DNA of 64,000 bases, taken from Gyromitra esculenta (taxonomy: Eukaryota > Ascomycota > Pezizomycetes > Pezizales > Discinaceae). The notes below the pieces were generated by a model that saw nothing but the letters and a program-made list of their open reading frames with translations, did not search any database and was not told the DNA's origin. The stretch is taken from contig JBCAML010000006.1 in assembly GCA_038503075.1 (NCBI GenBank), positions 1,922,001 to 1,986,000 of the forward strand, written 5' to 3'. The position numbers were made by a program, and so were the translations under genes. Shown in pieces: positions 33,201-44,638 of this stretch; the stretch's first letter is position 1, and the number at the start of each line of letters is the position of its first letter.

Positions 33201-33902
33201 TTGGGATCCTTGATTTCCATTCTTCCTTGGTTGTTTTTTTGTCTATGAGTTTGTTTATTTCATAGAGCGACATGGCGTAAGCTTGGTGGTTGCGTTTCCT
33301 AGTAAGGGTTCTAAAACTAGCAGCGCCAATAAACGACATGTTTAGTCGGGAGGAGTAGGGATCGATACGGAGGTGACAATGGGGGAGTTGGGGGCACAGT
33401 GCGTGGTGCAGAGTTCAGAATTGAACTCAATGCATTTATCGGCAAAGTGGAGGCGGACATCATGGTGGTTCATCCATGGGATTCCTAACACAAGGGGGTA
33501 ATGGCCTAGTTGGGTTACAAAACAGGGTGCTTGTTCTCGATGGTTTTGAATGGATAAATTGAGGTTGGTGATATGGGTGATGTCTCCTGATGAAACAGGG
33601 TGTCCATCTATTACTTTGAGTTGGCGGGAGGTTTTTAAAGGGGTAAGAGGTAAGGAATGGTGACTCGCGAATTTCTGATCAATAAATGCAAATCCGGAGG
33701 CTCCGGTGTCTAGTAAAGCGTGGGTTTTTATAATTTTATTGTTATGGGAAATATTGCACGATATTACAAAATGTTCTCCATCCAATTGATCCTCCACGCT
33801 TATACCAGAAACCGAAAACCCAGAAATCGAAAATGCAGATAAAGGTAAAAAATTTTGAACCAAGGTAGGGTCACTGATCGACCTTGGTTGTACTAGTTTA
33901 AA
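30202..33902 (-). pseudogene. pol: E3 pol with one 1-nt frameshift
   Basis: The protease part (LLDTGASGFAFID) is open from the slippery site to 33342, where one C of a CCCC run is lost and a stop follows. The next ORF (33339-30202, 1045 aa) starts MSFIGAASF and is complete. It carries RT with YLDD, RNase H (DASDFVSGG, YEIYDKE, DHKNLEYF) and integrase ([29 protein letters not shown]). The integrase D-x-E segment DGQTERLNAFME has V-to-F before the catalytic E. The chromodomain is LVEWTGYAHPTWEPVEDL. Damage is minimal and recent. Confidence 0.92.
33858..33902 (-). promoter_or_regulatory. E3 -1 frameshift signal
   Basis: TTTAAAC at 33896-33902 (minus), then a perfect 9-bp stem AACCAAGGT / ACCTTGGTT. 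Confidence 0.85.
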
Positions 33903-35197
33903 GACCCGTTGGCTGAGTCTGCTGATTCTAACGCAAAGAACTGAGGTGGAAGAGGTGGTGGCGGCAAAGAGGAAGCGGGGGGTGCAGTAAGGGCTCCCCT
34001 CATGGTGGGTTTTTTGGGGGCGGAGGGGCAATTGGCATAAGAGTGGTCCGGGGCGGCGCAAAACATGCATTTTCCAGTGGAGCGACGCCACTGTTTTTCT
34101 TCCTCCGACAGCTTTCTTCTCCCATTAACTATCGTGTACCATTGGTCCTGAGGTGGGCGAGAGTTATTACTAGTGCGACCGAATGATAGGTCCATGGGAG
34201 CTAGTCCTCCTGGGGTGAAGGAGGAAGCAGGGGTGAAGGCGGCGGGAGCATTGAATTGGCCCATGCTATCACGAGCATTTCCTCTCTTTTCTGCCTTGCG
34301 GGCTCGAATGCGATTGTCGAGCCGAGTGAGAGTGAGGATCATTTCCTGAAGATTGGCTGGGGCGATGGGTGCGAATACCATGGCTTCCTTTAGTTCCTCC
34401 GACATTCCATGTTCCAGTGCGTCCATCTTGGAGTTCTCATCAAAGTTTAACTGCCCCATGATCCTCTGAAAGTCGGCTAGGTAAGCAGAAAAGTCGCGCT
34501 TCCCTTGACGGAGCTGGTGAAGTTCTCGTCGAGCGGTACCGATTGGGTCTGGATCTCCGAAGGCAGTCTCTAGGGCGGTGATAAGTTGTTCCGCACTAGT
34601 CCAGGTAGTAAGGCCGGAGGGAAGGACAGTATGGCGGACCTGCTCCAGTGCTGCCCCTTCTAGCTGATTAATGGTGTAGAGGACCATTGTAGTTTCGTCT
34701 GCGAAGCGGTCTCGGTTAACTGTTAACTTGGAGCGCAGTTGAAGGATGAATCCGGGAAGTTTGGTCCTGGATCCGTCAAACTTCTCCGGGTCTGGCATAC
34801 GTTCTGACCGGTGAGAATTCATTGGCGGAGGTGGGGTAGCAGCGAGGTTGCGTGGAGCAGGAGAATCTTGAATAGTGGCCCGGGCTTCGTTTCGTTCTTG
34901 CCGTAATCGGGCAATCAGGTTTGCGGCCTCGGTGACTCGTTGATCCTGCTCGGTAGCATGGCGGAGGGCGTTATCGGTCTGGATCCGGGCGGTGTTGAGT
35001 TTCACTTCGTTTTCCCGTTCACTCTCCTGGAGGACATCGATTTGGTCCTCTAGCGCCTGGTAAAGATCTCGGAGTAAGTTGTAATGCTCTGAGGGATCTT
35101 CTCTGATGGCTTGGGCGAAGGCTTCTCGTGTGGGGAAGCGTGGGGAAGAGACAGCAATTCCTTCCATGGAAGGGGCAATGGGAGCGGATGAGCTCAT
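33893..35197 (-). CDS. gag: E3 Gag, intact
   Basis: 434 residues, MSSSAPIAPSMEG... to ..GSLN-stop. An acidic coiled-coil-prone segment spans ~residues 30-110, followed by a Pro-rich linker. The capsid-like region carries ERMPDPEKFDGSRTKLPGF and FGDPDPIGTARRELHQLRQG. PMDLSFGRT and the knuckle CMFCAAPDHSYANC (CX2CX4HX4C) are present. It lies ~200 nt inside the 5' LTR, the usual place. No stop or frameshift. Confidence 0.92.
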   Translation of the reverse strand: MSSSAPIAPSMEGIAVSSPRFPTREAFAQAIREDPSEHYNLLRDLYQALEDQIDVLQESERENEVKLNTARIQTDNALRHATEQDQRVTEAANLIARLRQERNEARATIQDSPAPRNLAATPPPPMNSHRSERMPDPEKFDGSRTKLPGFILQLRSKLTVNRDRFADETTMVLYTINQLEGAALEQVRHTVLPSGLTTWTSAEQLITALETAFGDPDPIGTARRELHQLRQGKRDFSAYLADFQRIMGQLNFDENSKMDALEHGMSEELKEAMVFAPIAPANLQEMILTLTRLDNRIRARKAEKRGNARDSMGQFNAPAAFTPASSFTPGGLAPMDLSFGRTSNNSRPPQDQWYTIVNGRRKLSEEEKQWRRSTGKCMFCAAPDHSYANCPSAPKKPTMRGALTAPPASSLPPPPLPPQFFALESADSANGSLN

Positions 35198-35393
35198 TAT
35201 GAGGTTGGTGGACGGGGTGAGGTGTTTGTTTGTAGGTATTCTTGATCAAGCCACTCAGGGGTGACTTCAGCGAGGGGCTTTCTCAGTGTCAAACAGGGGA
35301 AGATGTTTAGAATGGATTGGTGAATCCAAGCGATGATTCCCATGAGGGGGGAGCGCTTTGGGGTAGAAGGTGTAGATGGAGGAAGCAACGTAA

Positions 35394-35810
35394 TCTCACG
35401 GTTGAGCTTCAAGTTAAGCCCTTCAGTATCCCTGAAGGTGAGCAGTGCTACTTAATCAAAGGCACAACACGTTCAAAGAGTGCAGCGTCTCTACAAGTTC
35501 TACTAAGGTCTATCTCAAGGCGAGATAAGTGCAGCGAGGTAGACAGCGACAGCGAGGGTTCTGAGGTAGAACCGAGATAATATTCCGACAAATACAGAAG
35601 AAGGTAAACGAGAACGTTGCTTAAAGAAAGAAGAAGAAAAGACAAAGAATGATCAACAATCCGTCACTTAAATACCCCGCTTTCTCAACCAAAAAAACCC
35701 AATAGCCGATAACACCCGAAAATACAATAGCATTATAACACAAAAACCCCACATCCTGTATCCAACCTCGAACCGAAACCTAACCCTTATCCAATCCTTA
35801 ATCCGTGAAA
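35394..35810 (-). repeat. 5' LTR of E3
   Basis: 417 bp, TCTCACGG...CCGTGAAA; TATA-like CTTAAATACCCC and self-primer AACGTTGCTT (plus-strand reading). Confidence 0.88.
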
Positions 35811-35904
35811 TCTTGTACCCGCCGTTCCATAATCTTACTAGGAGATGAACTCGATTAGTACTATGGTACATTGTAAGCTGGGTAACTCGACTATCATCGC
35901 CTTG
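35811..35904 (-). repeat. Cassette module copy 4, distal part
   Basis: Resumes after E3 with TTCCATAATCTTACTAGGAGATGAA and GCTGGGTAACTCGACTATCATCGCC, matching the 3' blocks of copies 1 and 3. It ends where element Z begins (possible duplication CCTTG). Confidence 0.7.
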
Positions 35905-36064
35905 TCTCACGGTCTCGTCCTTTGTTAAGCCCTTCAGTATCCCTGAAGGTGAGCAGTGCTACTTAAGCGAAGTACTTAACACGTTCGAGGAGTGCAGTGT
36001 TTCTACAAGTTCTATGTAGGTTTTATCTCAAGGCGAGATAGATGCAGCGAGGTAACTAGCTCTC
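35905..36064 (-). repeat. Truncated family 2 LTR fragment
   Basis: The first ~155 bp of a minus-oriented LTR (TCTCACGG, hairpin, ..GATGCAGCGAGGTAA), abruptly followed by a plus-oriented LTR. Probably the outer end of element Z's terminal LTR. Confidence 0.65.
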
Positions 36065-36821
36065 TTTCACGGATGGAACCGGGTAATGGATTAGGACGAA
36101 GTGGTTGGTGTTTACGAAGAATTTCCTTTGGGTATAATGGCATTGTTGTTCGGTTATGTTTCGGTTGTTGTCGGATGGTTGGCTTGTGTTATGAGAAAGC
36201 GGGGTATTTAAGTAAAGGGTTTTAGTCGTCTTTGTACTCTTTTCTCTTCTTTCCTTAAGCAACGTTCTCGTTTACCTTCTCCTGTAATTGTTGGAATACT
36301 ACCTCAGTTCTACCTCAGAACTATCGCTGTCGCTGTTTACTCCGCTGCACTTATCTCGCCTTGAGATAGACCCCTTGTAGAACTTGTAGAAATCACTGCA
36401 CTCTTTGAACGTGTTGTTACCTCGCTTAAGTAGCACAGCTCACCTTCAGTATCCCTGAAGGTGAGCAGTGCTACTTAAGCGAGGTACCAACACGTTCAAG
36501 GAGTGCAGTGTTTCTACAAGTTCTACAGTGGGTATACTTCAAGGCGAAGTATCGGCGATGTTTCACAGCGACAGCGAAGGTTCTGAGGTAGAACCGAGAT
36601 AGTATTAAAGTAATACAGGTAGAAGTGAAATGAGAACGTTGCTTAAGGAAAGAAGAAGAATACAGAGAACGAGCAAAATCCCTCACTTAAATACCCCGCT
36701 TTCCATGCCAAGCCTAATACCCAATAACAACTGAAACACAAAGACATTATTCCATAAAACCACAATCCATAGCACCCTTCGAATCTAACTCTAACCTTAT
36801 ACCTAATCTTAATCCGTGAAA
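36065..36821. repeat. Inverted LTR pair fused at the U5 hairpin
   Basis: A plus-oriented LTR starts TTTCACGG at 36065 and runs only to its U5 hairpin (~36450). There it joins a minus-oriented LTR that continues from the same hairpin to CCGTGAAA at 36821. The two ~380-bp arms face each other across CACCTTCAG-TATCC-CTGAAGGTG. The right arm is the 3' LTR adjoining Z pol. Confidence 0.75.
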
Positions 36822-37841
36822 GTAGCCCCTCTTTAGACGTGAGCTCCTGCGAGCCTTAGGAATGGTAGGAATTGCGATAGCCAAAAAGTATCGAGTGCTG
36901 AAGTTTTTGAAGGTCCTCAGCGGGTTCCCAAGTGGGATGAGCATATCCGGTCCACTCAACGAGATATTGCAACTTCCCTCGATTGGCCCTTTGGTCGAGG
37001 ATCTTCTTGATGAAGTATTCCTCTTGTTCATTAACAAAGATCGGAGCGGAGGGAGGAATAACTTGTCCTGGAAAAGGATCTTTGGCAGTAGGTTTCAGCA
37101 GAGAAACGTGGAAGACAGGGTGGTACTTCACGGTAGCAGGGAGGTCGATTTCATAAGCAAAGGGAGAAACGACCTGTTTAATAGGATAAGGTCCCATCCA
37201 TTTCCAGTCTAGTTTTCTGGCATTGCGTATAGTGCGAATATTCTTTATCGAAACGAATACTTGATCATTGATTTGATACGCTTGGGCTGGTGTTCGGTGT
37301 TTATTCGTAGCAGTTTCTGGATGTCTTGAGCGGTTCAAATCTGTGTTCTGAGATGTCGTATAGTTCTTGCATCGTTACTGCGAAGATAGAAGAATCTAGG
37401 CTTTGGGGAACGATTGTTGAAGGGACTATGGAGCTATCAAAACGGGGGTGGTAGCCATAGTTAGCAAAGAACAGGGAAACCTTAGTACTTGGCTGATTCT
37501 TGGTTATTAGCTGAGAACTCTGCCATCAGTAGCCACTTGCTCCAGTCATCCTGTTGGTAAGATACATAGGAACGCAGGTATTTTTCCATGACTGCATTTA
37601 ATCGTTCCATTTGCCCGTCTGTTTCCGGATGAAAGGCAGTGGACATCCGGGCTTAGATGCCTAGGTGTTGACAGAGTTCTTTCCAGAAATGCACTGTGAA
37701 CTGTGTACCCCTGTCAGAAGTGACTCTTACGGTTCAGTCTCTCGTTAAGCCCTTCAGTATCCCTGAAGGTGAGCAGTGCTACTTAAACAAGATACTAACT
37801 CGTGCGAAGAGTGCGGTATTTCTACAAGTTCTACAGGGGGT

Positions 37842-38289
37842 TCTCACGGTTCAGTCCCTTGTTAAGCCCTTCAGTATCCCTGAAGGTGAGCAGTGCTACT
37901 TAAGCGAGGTTCTAACACGTTCGAAGAGTGCGTTGTTTCTACAAGTTCTACAATGGGTTTATCTCCAGGCGAGATAAATGCATCGAAGTGGACAGCGACA
38001 GCAAGGGTTCTGAGGTAGAACCGAGATAGTATTGTAGCGATTACAGAAGAAGGTAAACAAGAACGTTGCTTAAGGAAAGAAGAGAAAGCAAAACATGAGC
38101 GACCAAAATCCTTCCTTAAATACCCCGCTTTTTGGTAACACCAGCAACAATCCGACAACAACCGAAACACAAAGACATTATTCCGACAACCCTAAACATA
38201 CTCTAACAACAAAGGAATTATACAACCATCCAAGCAACGATACAATCGCTAGTCAAACCACGATTCATACTCTAAGTCAATCCATGAAA
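37842..38289 (-). repeat. 3' LTR of B
   Basis: 448 bp; ends CCATGAAA, directly abutting the B chromodomain end. Confidence 0.86.
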
Positions 38290-38947
38290 GTAGCTCCTCC
38301 TTCAAGCGTGAGCTCCTGCGAATACTAGGAGTAACCAAGGTCGGGACAGTTAAGAACTTTTCTAGTGCCGAAGTATCGGCAAGATCTTCAGCGAGTTCCC
38401 AGGTAGGATGCGCATAACCGGTCCACTCAACGAGGTATTGTTGTTTCTTTCGATAAGTTCGTTGGTCCAAGATTTTCTCAATGTAGTATTCCTCTTGGTC
38501 ATTGACAATGACAGGTACTGGTGGAGGAATAATTTGTCCTGGGAGAGCGTCCTGGGCCGCAGGTTTCAATAAAGAAACGTGGAAGACAGGGTGATACTTA
38601 ACGGAGGTCGGAAGGTCAACTTCGTAGGCAAAGGGGGAAACTATTTTTCTGATCGGATAGGGTCCCATCCACTTCCAATCCAGTTTCCTCGCATTACGGT
38701 TTGTTCGGATGTTCTTCATCGACACGAAGACTTGGTCATTGACTTGATAATTCGGGCGGGCATACGGTGTTTATTCGTTGCTTTTTCCTGAATATCTTGG
38801 GCTGTTCTAATCTGCGTTTGTAGGTAGTCATGGAGTTCCTGCATGGTTTGGCTAAAAGAGGCTGCATCCAGACTTTGAGGGCTAGCTTTAATTGGAACAA
38901 ACGTAGTATCGAAACGGGGATGGTATCCGTAATTGGCGAAAAAGGGG

Positions 38948-39348
38948 TCTCACGGTTGAGTCCCTCGTTAAGCCCTTCAGTATCCCTGAAGGTGAGCAGT
39001 GCTACTCAAGCGAGGTAAACAACACGTTCAAAGTACGCGACGTTTTCTACAAGTTCTACGAGGGGTCTATCTCAAAGCGAGATAAGTGTGGCGAGATAGA
39101 CAGCGACAGCGAGGGTTCTGAGGTAGAACCGAGATAGTATTTTAATGACGACAGCAGAAGGTAAACGAGAACGTTGCTTAAGGAAAGAAGAGGAAAAGAG
39201 ACAAGAACAACCAAAATCCAACGCTTAAATACCCCGCTTTCCTTAACAAAACCTATAACCGAAAATAACCGAACAACAAAGAGATTGTACAACTACCATA
39301 CGACCAACAACCCAACCACAACTCATTATCCGAAATTAATCCATGAAA
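38948..39348 (-). repeat. 3' LTR of C
   Basis: 401 bp, TCTCACGG...CCATGAAA; identical to the matching part of 50620-50997 as far as I can compare. Confidence 0.88.
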
Positions 39349-40533
39349 ATAGCTCCCCCCTTCAAGCGTGAGCTCCTGCGAACACTAGGAGTAACCAACG
39401 TCGGGATAGCCAAAAACTTTTCCAGTGCCGAGGTATCTACAAGGTCCTCAGCGGGTTCCCAGGTAGGATGGGCATAACCCGTCCATTCAACAAGGTATTG
39501 TTGTTTTTTACGGTATATTCGTTGGTCCAAGATTTTCTCGATGTAATATTCTTCTTGGTCATTGACAATAACGGGCGCCGGTGGAGGAATGATTTGTCCT
39601 GGGAGAGCGTCATGGGCCGCAGGTTTCAATAAAGAAACATGGAAGACAGGGTGGTACTTAACCGAGGACGGAAGGTCAACTTCATAGGCAAAAGGGGAAA
39701 TTAGTCTCTTGATCGGATAGGGCCCCATCCATTTCCAGTCCAATTTCCTCGCATTACGGGTTGTTCGAATGTTCTTCATCGACACGAAGACTTGATCATT
39801 GATTTGGTACGCCGGGGCTGGTATCCGATGTTTATTCGTAGCTATCTCTTGAATGTCCTGCGCCGTTCTGATTTGAGTACGGAGGTAGTCGTTTAATTCT
39901 TCCATCTTGCCAGCAAAAGATGCAGCATCTAAGCTCTGGGAGGCCGTTTTGATCGGAACGACGGAGGTATCGAAACGTGGGTGATAGCCATAATTGGCAA
40001 AGAATGGGGAGACTTTAGTGCTGGCCGATTCTTGGTTGTTAGCAGAGAACTCAGCCATCGGTAACGATTTACTCCAATCTTCCTGTTGATAGGACACATA
40101 AGAACGAAGATACTGTTCCATCACAGCATTAAGTCTTTCGGTCTGTCCATCTGTTTCTGGATGAAAGGCTGTGGACATTCGAGGTTGAATCCCGAGGCGT
40201 TGGCAAAGTTCTTTCCAAAAATGGGCTGTAAATTGAGTCCCGCGGTCAGAGGTAACGTGCGAGGGTAACCCGTGGAGTTTCCATATATGTTGGAGATATA
40301 AATCAGCAACATCTCTGGAGTTGACCGTTGTATTACAGGGAATAAGATGTCGCATTTTTGATAAGCGGTCAACCACTACCATGATTGCATCGTACCCGTC
40401 TGATTCTGGAAGACCTGTTACGAAATCCATCGATATTTCCTGCCAGGGGCGGTTTGGAATAGGGAGAGGGCGAAGGACGCCTTGAGTTCGCTGAGTCAAT
40501 GGCTTCGCTTTTTGGCAGATATGACAGTTCCTG

Positions 40534-40951
40534 TCTCACGGTTCAGTCCCTCGTTAAGCCCTTCAGTATCCCTGAAGGTGAGCAGTGCTACTTAAGCGAG
40601 ATCCTAACTCGTTCGAAGAGTGCGATGTTTCTACAAGTTCTACAGTGGGTATACTTCCAGGCGAAGTATCGGCGATGTTTCACAGCGACAGCGAAGGTTC
40701 TGAGGTAGAACCGAGATAGTATTTAAAATAATACAGGTAGAAGTGGAACGAGAACGTTGCTTAAGGAAGAAAAGAGAAAGAGAACACAAGCGACCAAAAT
40801 CCTCCGTTTAAATACCCCGCTTTCTCGTAATACAAACAGCCGCCTGACAACAACCGAAACATAACCGAAGAACAAAGCCATTGTACTCAAAGAAACTCCT
40901 TCGTAACTTCCACAACCATCCTAACCCATTACCCGATTCTTATCCGTGAAA
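40534..40951 (-). repeat. 3' LTR of D
   Basis: 418 bp, TCTCACGG...CCGTGAAA. Confidence 0.88.
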
Positions 40952-43900
40952 GTAGCTCCCCCCTTCAAGCGTGAGCTCCTGCGAACCTTAGAAGGAGCGA
41001 TAGTCGTTTCAGTGAGAAATGTATCAACGGCAGACGTATCCTGCAGATCTTCAGCCGGTTCCCATGTCGGGTGAGCATATCCAGTCCACTCTACGAGGTA
41101 TTGGAGTTGTCCTCGATGGTTGCGTTGGTCGAGGATTTTTTCAATATAATATTCCTCTTGCTCGTTAACGATAATGGGGGCTGGAGGAGGAATAATTTGT
41201 CCCGGAAGGGCATCATTTGGAGCGGGCTTAACGAGGGAGACGTGAAAGACAGGATGATATTTGACCGATGAGGGAAGATCTATTTCGTAAGCGAAAGGGG
41301 AAATAATTCTTTTTACTGCATAAGGGCCCATCCATTTCCAGTCCAGTTTTCGAGCGTTACGATTTGTCCTAATATTCTTCATCGATATGAAGACTTGGTC
41401 TTGGATTTGGTATGCTGGGGCTGGTGTTCGATGTTTATTGGTGGCAGTCTCTTGGATGTCTTGGGTGACTCTGATCTGTGTCTTAAGATAATCATACAGC
41501 TCCTGCATTCTGCTTGCGAAGGCAGTAGCATCTGGACTCTGAGGGGTACTTGTCGGGCGTAAGAGCGGTGTCGAAACGAGGGTGATAGCCGTAATTCGCT
41601 AAGAAGGGAGATACTTTTGTACTGGCTGCTTCTTGGTTATTGGCAGAGAATTCTGCCATTGGTAGCCACTTACTCCAGTCCTCTTGCTGGTACGACACGT
41701 AACAGCGCAGGTATTGTTCCATTACTGCATTCAGTCTTTCTGTCTGCCTGTCTGTTTCTGGATGGAAGGCGGTAGATATCTGGGCTTGTATCCCTAGACG
41801 TTGGCATAGTTCTTTCCAGAGATGGGCAGTGGATTGGGTGCTGCGATCGGAGGTGATATGTGTAGGTAGACCATGTAATTTCCAGACATGTTGCAGGTAA
41901 AGATCAGCGACATCCCGTGAATTAACAGTAGTATTGCATGGAATAAGATGTCGCATTTTCGATAACCTGTCGACAATTACCATGATCGCATCGTAACCAT
42001 TAGACTCGGGAAGGCCTGTAACAAAGTCCATCGAGATCTCCTGCCAGGGTCGTTGCGGGATAGGTAACGGGCGAAGTACTCCTAAGGTACGCTGAGTGAC
42101 TGGTTTAGCTTTCTGACAGATATGACAGTTCCGTACGTAGCGAGCGACTGATTCTCTCATCTTGGGCCAATAGAAGTTTCTATCCAGGAGTTCGAATGTT
42201 TTGTCTCTTCCTGGATGACCTGCGGCTGGTACATCATGGTGCCTTTTGATGAGTTCTAGGCGTAGAGGGTCGAAGTCTGGAACGTAAATACGTCCTCGGT
42301 AGCATAGTCTTCCGTTTTCATTGGTACATTCGCTTAAGGTGATCTCCTTTGATTGTTGATCTTTATTCCTTAACGCTAAAAGTATTCTCCCCGAGAATTT
42401 ATCAGTAACCAATCCATTTTGAAAGAGTTTTTGTAGGGGAGCGTCCAGTTCAGCGGCTTCATTTGACAAAGAAGCCGACAACAAACTTAGCTTAGGGTCC
42501 ACATTTTCCTTCTTCAATACCACTTGGCTTTGGTGTGCCAACCGTTCATCCCCTTCCTTGGGAAGATCTCCTGATCTTCTGGTCAATGCGTCTGGTTTTC
42601 CTCCTTGACTGCCTGGGCGATAGGTAATTACAAAGTCAAAGCGGGAAAGATATTCGGCCCATCGTGCTTGACGTCGATTCAGCTGTTTCGTACTCATAAA
42701 ATATTCGAGATTTTTATGGTCACTGATTACGTCGATGGGGTGTTTGGAACCTTCGAGTTCCGGGCGCCATTCTTCGAATACTCGGATGATCGCTAGCAGT
42801 TCTTTGTCGTAAATTTCATAATTGCATTCGGCAGGTGAATGCTTTTTTGAGAAGAATGCGACTGGGTGTAGAACTCCAGCGTCATCGTATTGAGACAGCA
42901 CTCCTCCGGATACGAAGTCGGAGGCGTCGGTTTCCACAATGATTTTCTTGTCAGGATCAAAGTGGATGAGGATTGGAGCGGTGGTGAAGGCATGTTTTAG
43001 GTTCTCGAAGGCAATATCCGCTTCTACTGTCCATTCGAAAATAATACCTTTTTTTGTTAGGGCCGTGAGAGGGGAGGCCAGCTTGGAAAAACCGAGAATA
43101 AAACGACGGTAAAAATTAGCAAAGCCTAGAAAAGCTTGTACGTCTTTGACGCTCTTAGGGGTACCCCATTCCCGTACTGCTTTTAGTTTCTCTTCGTCCA
43201 TCTTGATGCCGTCGGGGGTAAGAATGAGACCTAGGTACTTGGTTGTCTGTACCTCGAATTCGCATTTTTCCGGTTTGAGCAAGATATGGTTGTTCTTGAG
43301 TGTCTGAAGTACCTTCCGTACATGGATTTGATGCTCCGCGAAGGTATCACTGTAGATTAGGATATCATCGAGGTAGGCTGTACAAAAAATATCCAGGTAC
43401 TCGGTGAGACAATCATTAACGAATCGTTGGAAAGTTCCCGGGGCGTTGGTCAAGCCGAACGGCATGACTTGGTATTCATATAAACCGTAGCGGGTGCGAA
43501 AGGCTGTCTTCCACTCATCTCCCTCGGCAATGCGTACTTGGTGGTAACCGTCACGGAGGTCTAATTTGGTATACCATTGTGCTTTTGCAAGTCGGTCCAG
43601 GGTTTCGCGGATGAGGGGAGAGGTATAGCGGTCCTTAACGGTAATAGCATTAAGGCCTCGGTAGTCCACACAGAGTCGTAGGGAGCCGTCAGCTTTTTTG
43701 ACGAAGAGGACGGGGGATCCCGCTGGAGAGGAACTAGCCCGGATGAATCCCTTCTCAAGATTGTCTTCAATATATTTTTTCAAGACAACAAGCTCTTCTC
43801 GGGACATTCCATAGAGGGGTCCGAAAGGGGCATCTTTTCCTTCCATCAGCTGTATCTTGTGGTCGTAGGAACGGCGAGGTGGTAATCCTTGGGCTTTCTT

Positions 43901-44638
43901 TTTGTCGAACATATCTAGAAAAATGTGGTATTCTATAGGAATACGTGACTTCCACTCTTCCTTGGTTGTTTTGTCATCTATGATTTTGTTGATCTCATAG
44001 AGTGACATGGCATAGGCTTGTGAGTTTCGTTTTCTAGTGAGAGTTCTAAAGCTGGCAGCGCCAATAAATGAAAGGTTTAGTCTAGGGGGAGCCGGGATCG
44101 AGGAGGTGGATACAATTGGTGAGTGAGGGGCGCAGTGAGTGGTGCAGAGCTTAGAATAAAACTCAATGCGTTTGTCGGCAAAGTAGAGGCGGACATCGTG
44201 ATGATTCATCCATGGTATGCCCAGAACGAGGGGATAATGACCAAGTTGTGTTACGAAGCAGGGGGCTTGTTCACAATGGTTTTGTATAGAGAGGTTGAGG
44301 TTGGCGATGTGGGTGATGTCTCCTGAACTAACAGGACGACCATCTATTACCTCAAGTTGTCGGTGATTTTTTAGAGGGAGAAGGGGTAGGAAGTGGTGAC
44401 TCGCAAAATCTTTGTCAATGAAAGCGAATCCTGAGGCTCCAGTGTCCAATAGTGCATGGGTTTTGATGATTTTATTATTATGGGAAATGCTACAAGAAAT
44501 AACAAAGTGTTCCCCATCTAACTGATCCTCCACGCACATATCCGACACTGAAAAACCTGAAATGGAAAACGCAGACAAAGGTAAAGAAAATGGAACCGAA
44601 GCAGGGTCACTGGTCGACTTCGGTGAAACTAGTTTAAA
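40952..44638 (-). pseudogene. pol: D pol with one frameshift
   Basis: Open from the slippery site through 44578-41492 (1028 aa): protease [27 protein letters not shown] and YLDD, RNase H, and integrase zinc region and core. A 1-nt shift near 41550 separates the last ~195 codons with the chromodomain (41508-40952). The integrase has unusual changes around the second catalytic Asp: TSDRSTQSTAHLW where others read [13 protein letters not shown], and [12 protein letters not shown] instead of [12 protein letters not shown]. These conserved-site changes probably weaken it. Confidence 0.9.
44595..44638 (-). promoter_or_regulatory. D -1 frameshift signal
   Basis: TTTAAAC at 44632-44638 (minus). The stem ACCGAAG / CTTCGGT differs in sequence from M1 but still pairs. 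Confidence 0.83.

Larger units (their letters stand above)
29803..35810 (-). mobile_element. Family 2 chromovirus E3, nearly intact
   Basis: 6.0 kb. LTRs at 29803-30214 and 35394-35810 are very similar. The perfect duplication TCTTG is at 29798-29802 and 35811-35815. The self-primer complement GGAAGCAACGTAA is at 35381-35393. Gag is intact and pol has one 1-nt deletion. It sits in the cassette module, not in another transposon. Confidence 0.93.

Noticed and set aside
39056..39292. Repeated ~78-codon ORFs within the LTRs (e.g. also 50705-50941)
   Set aside because: They lie across the promoter and U5 of LTRs, are broken in most copies, and show no protein-level conservation.
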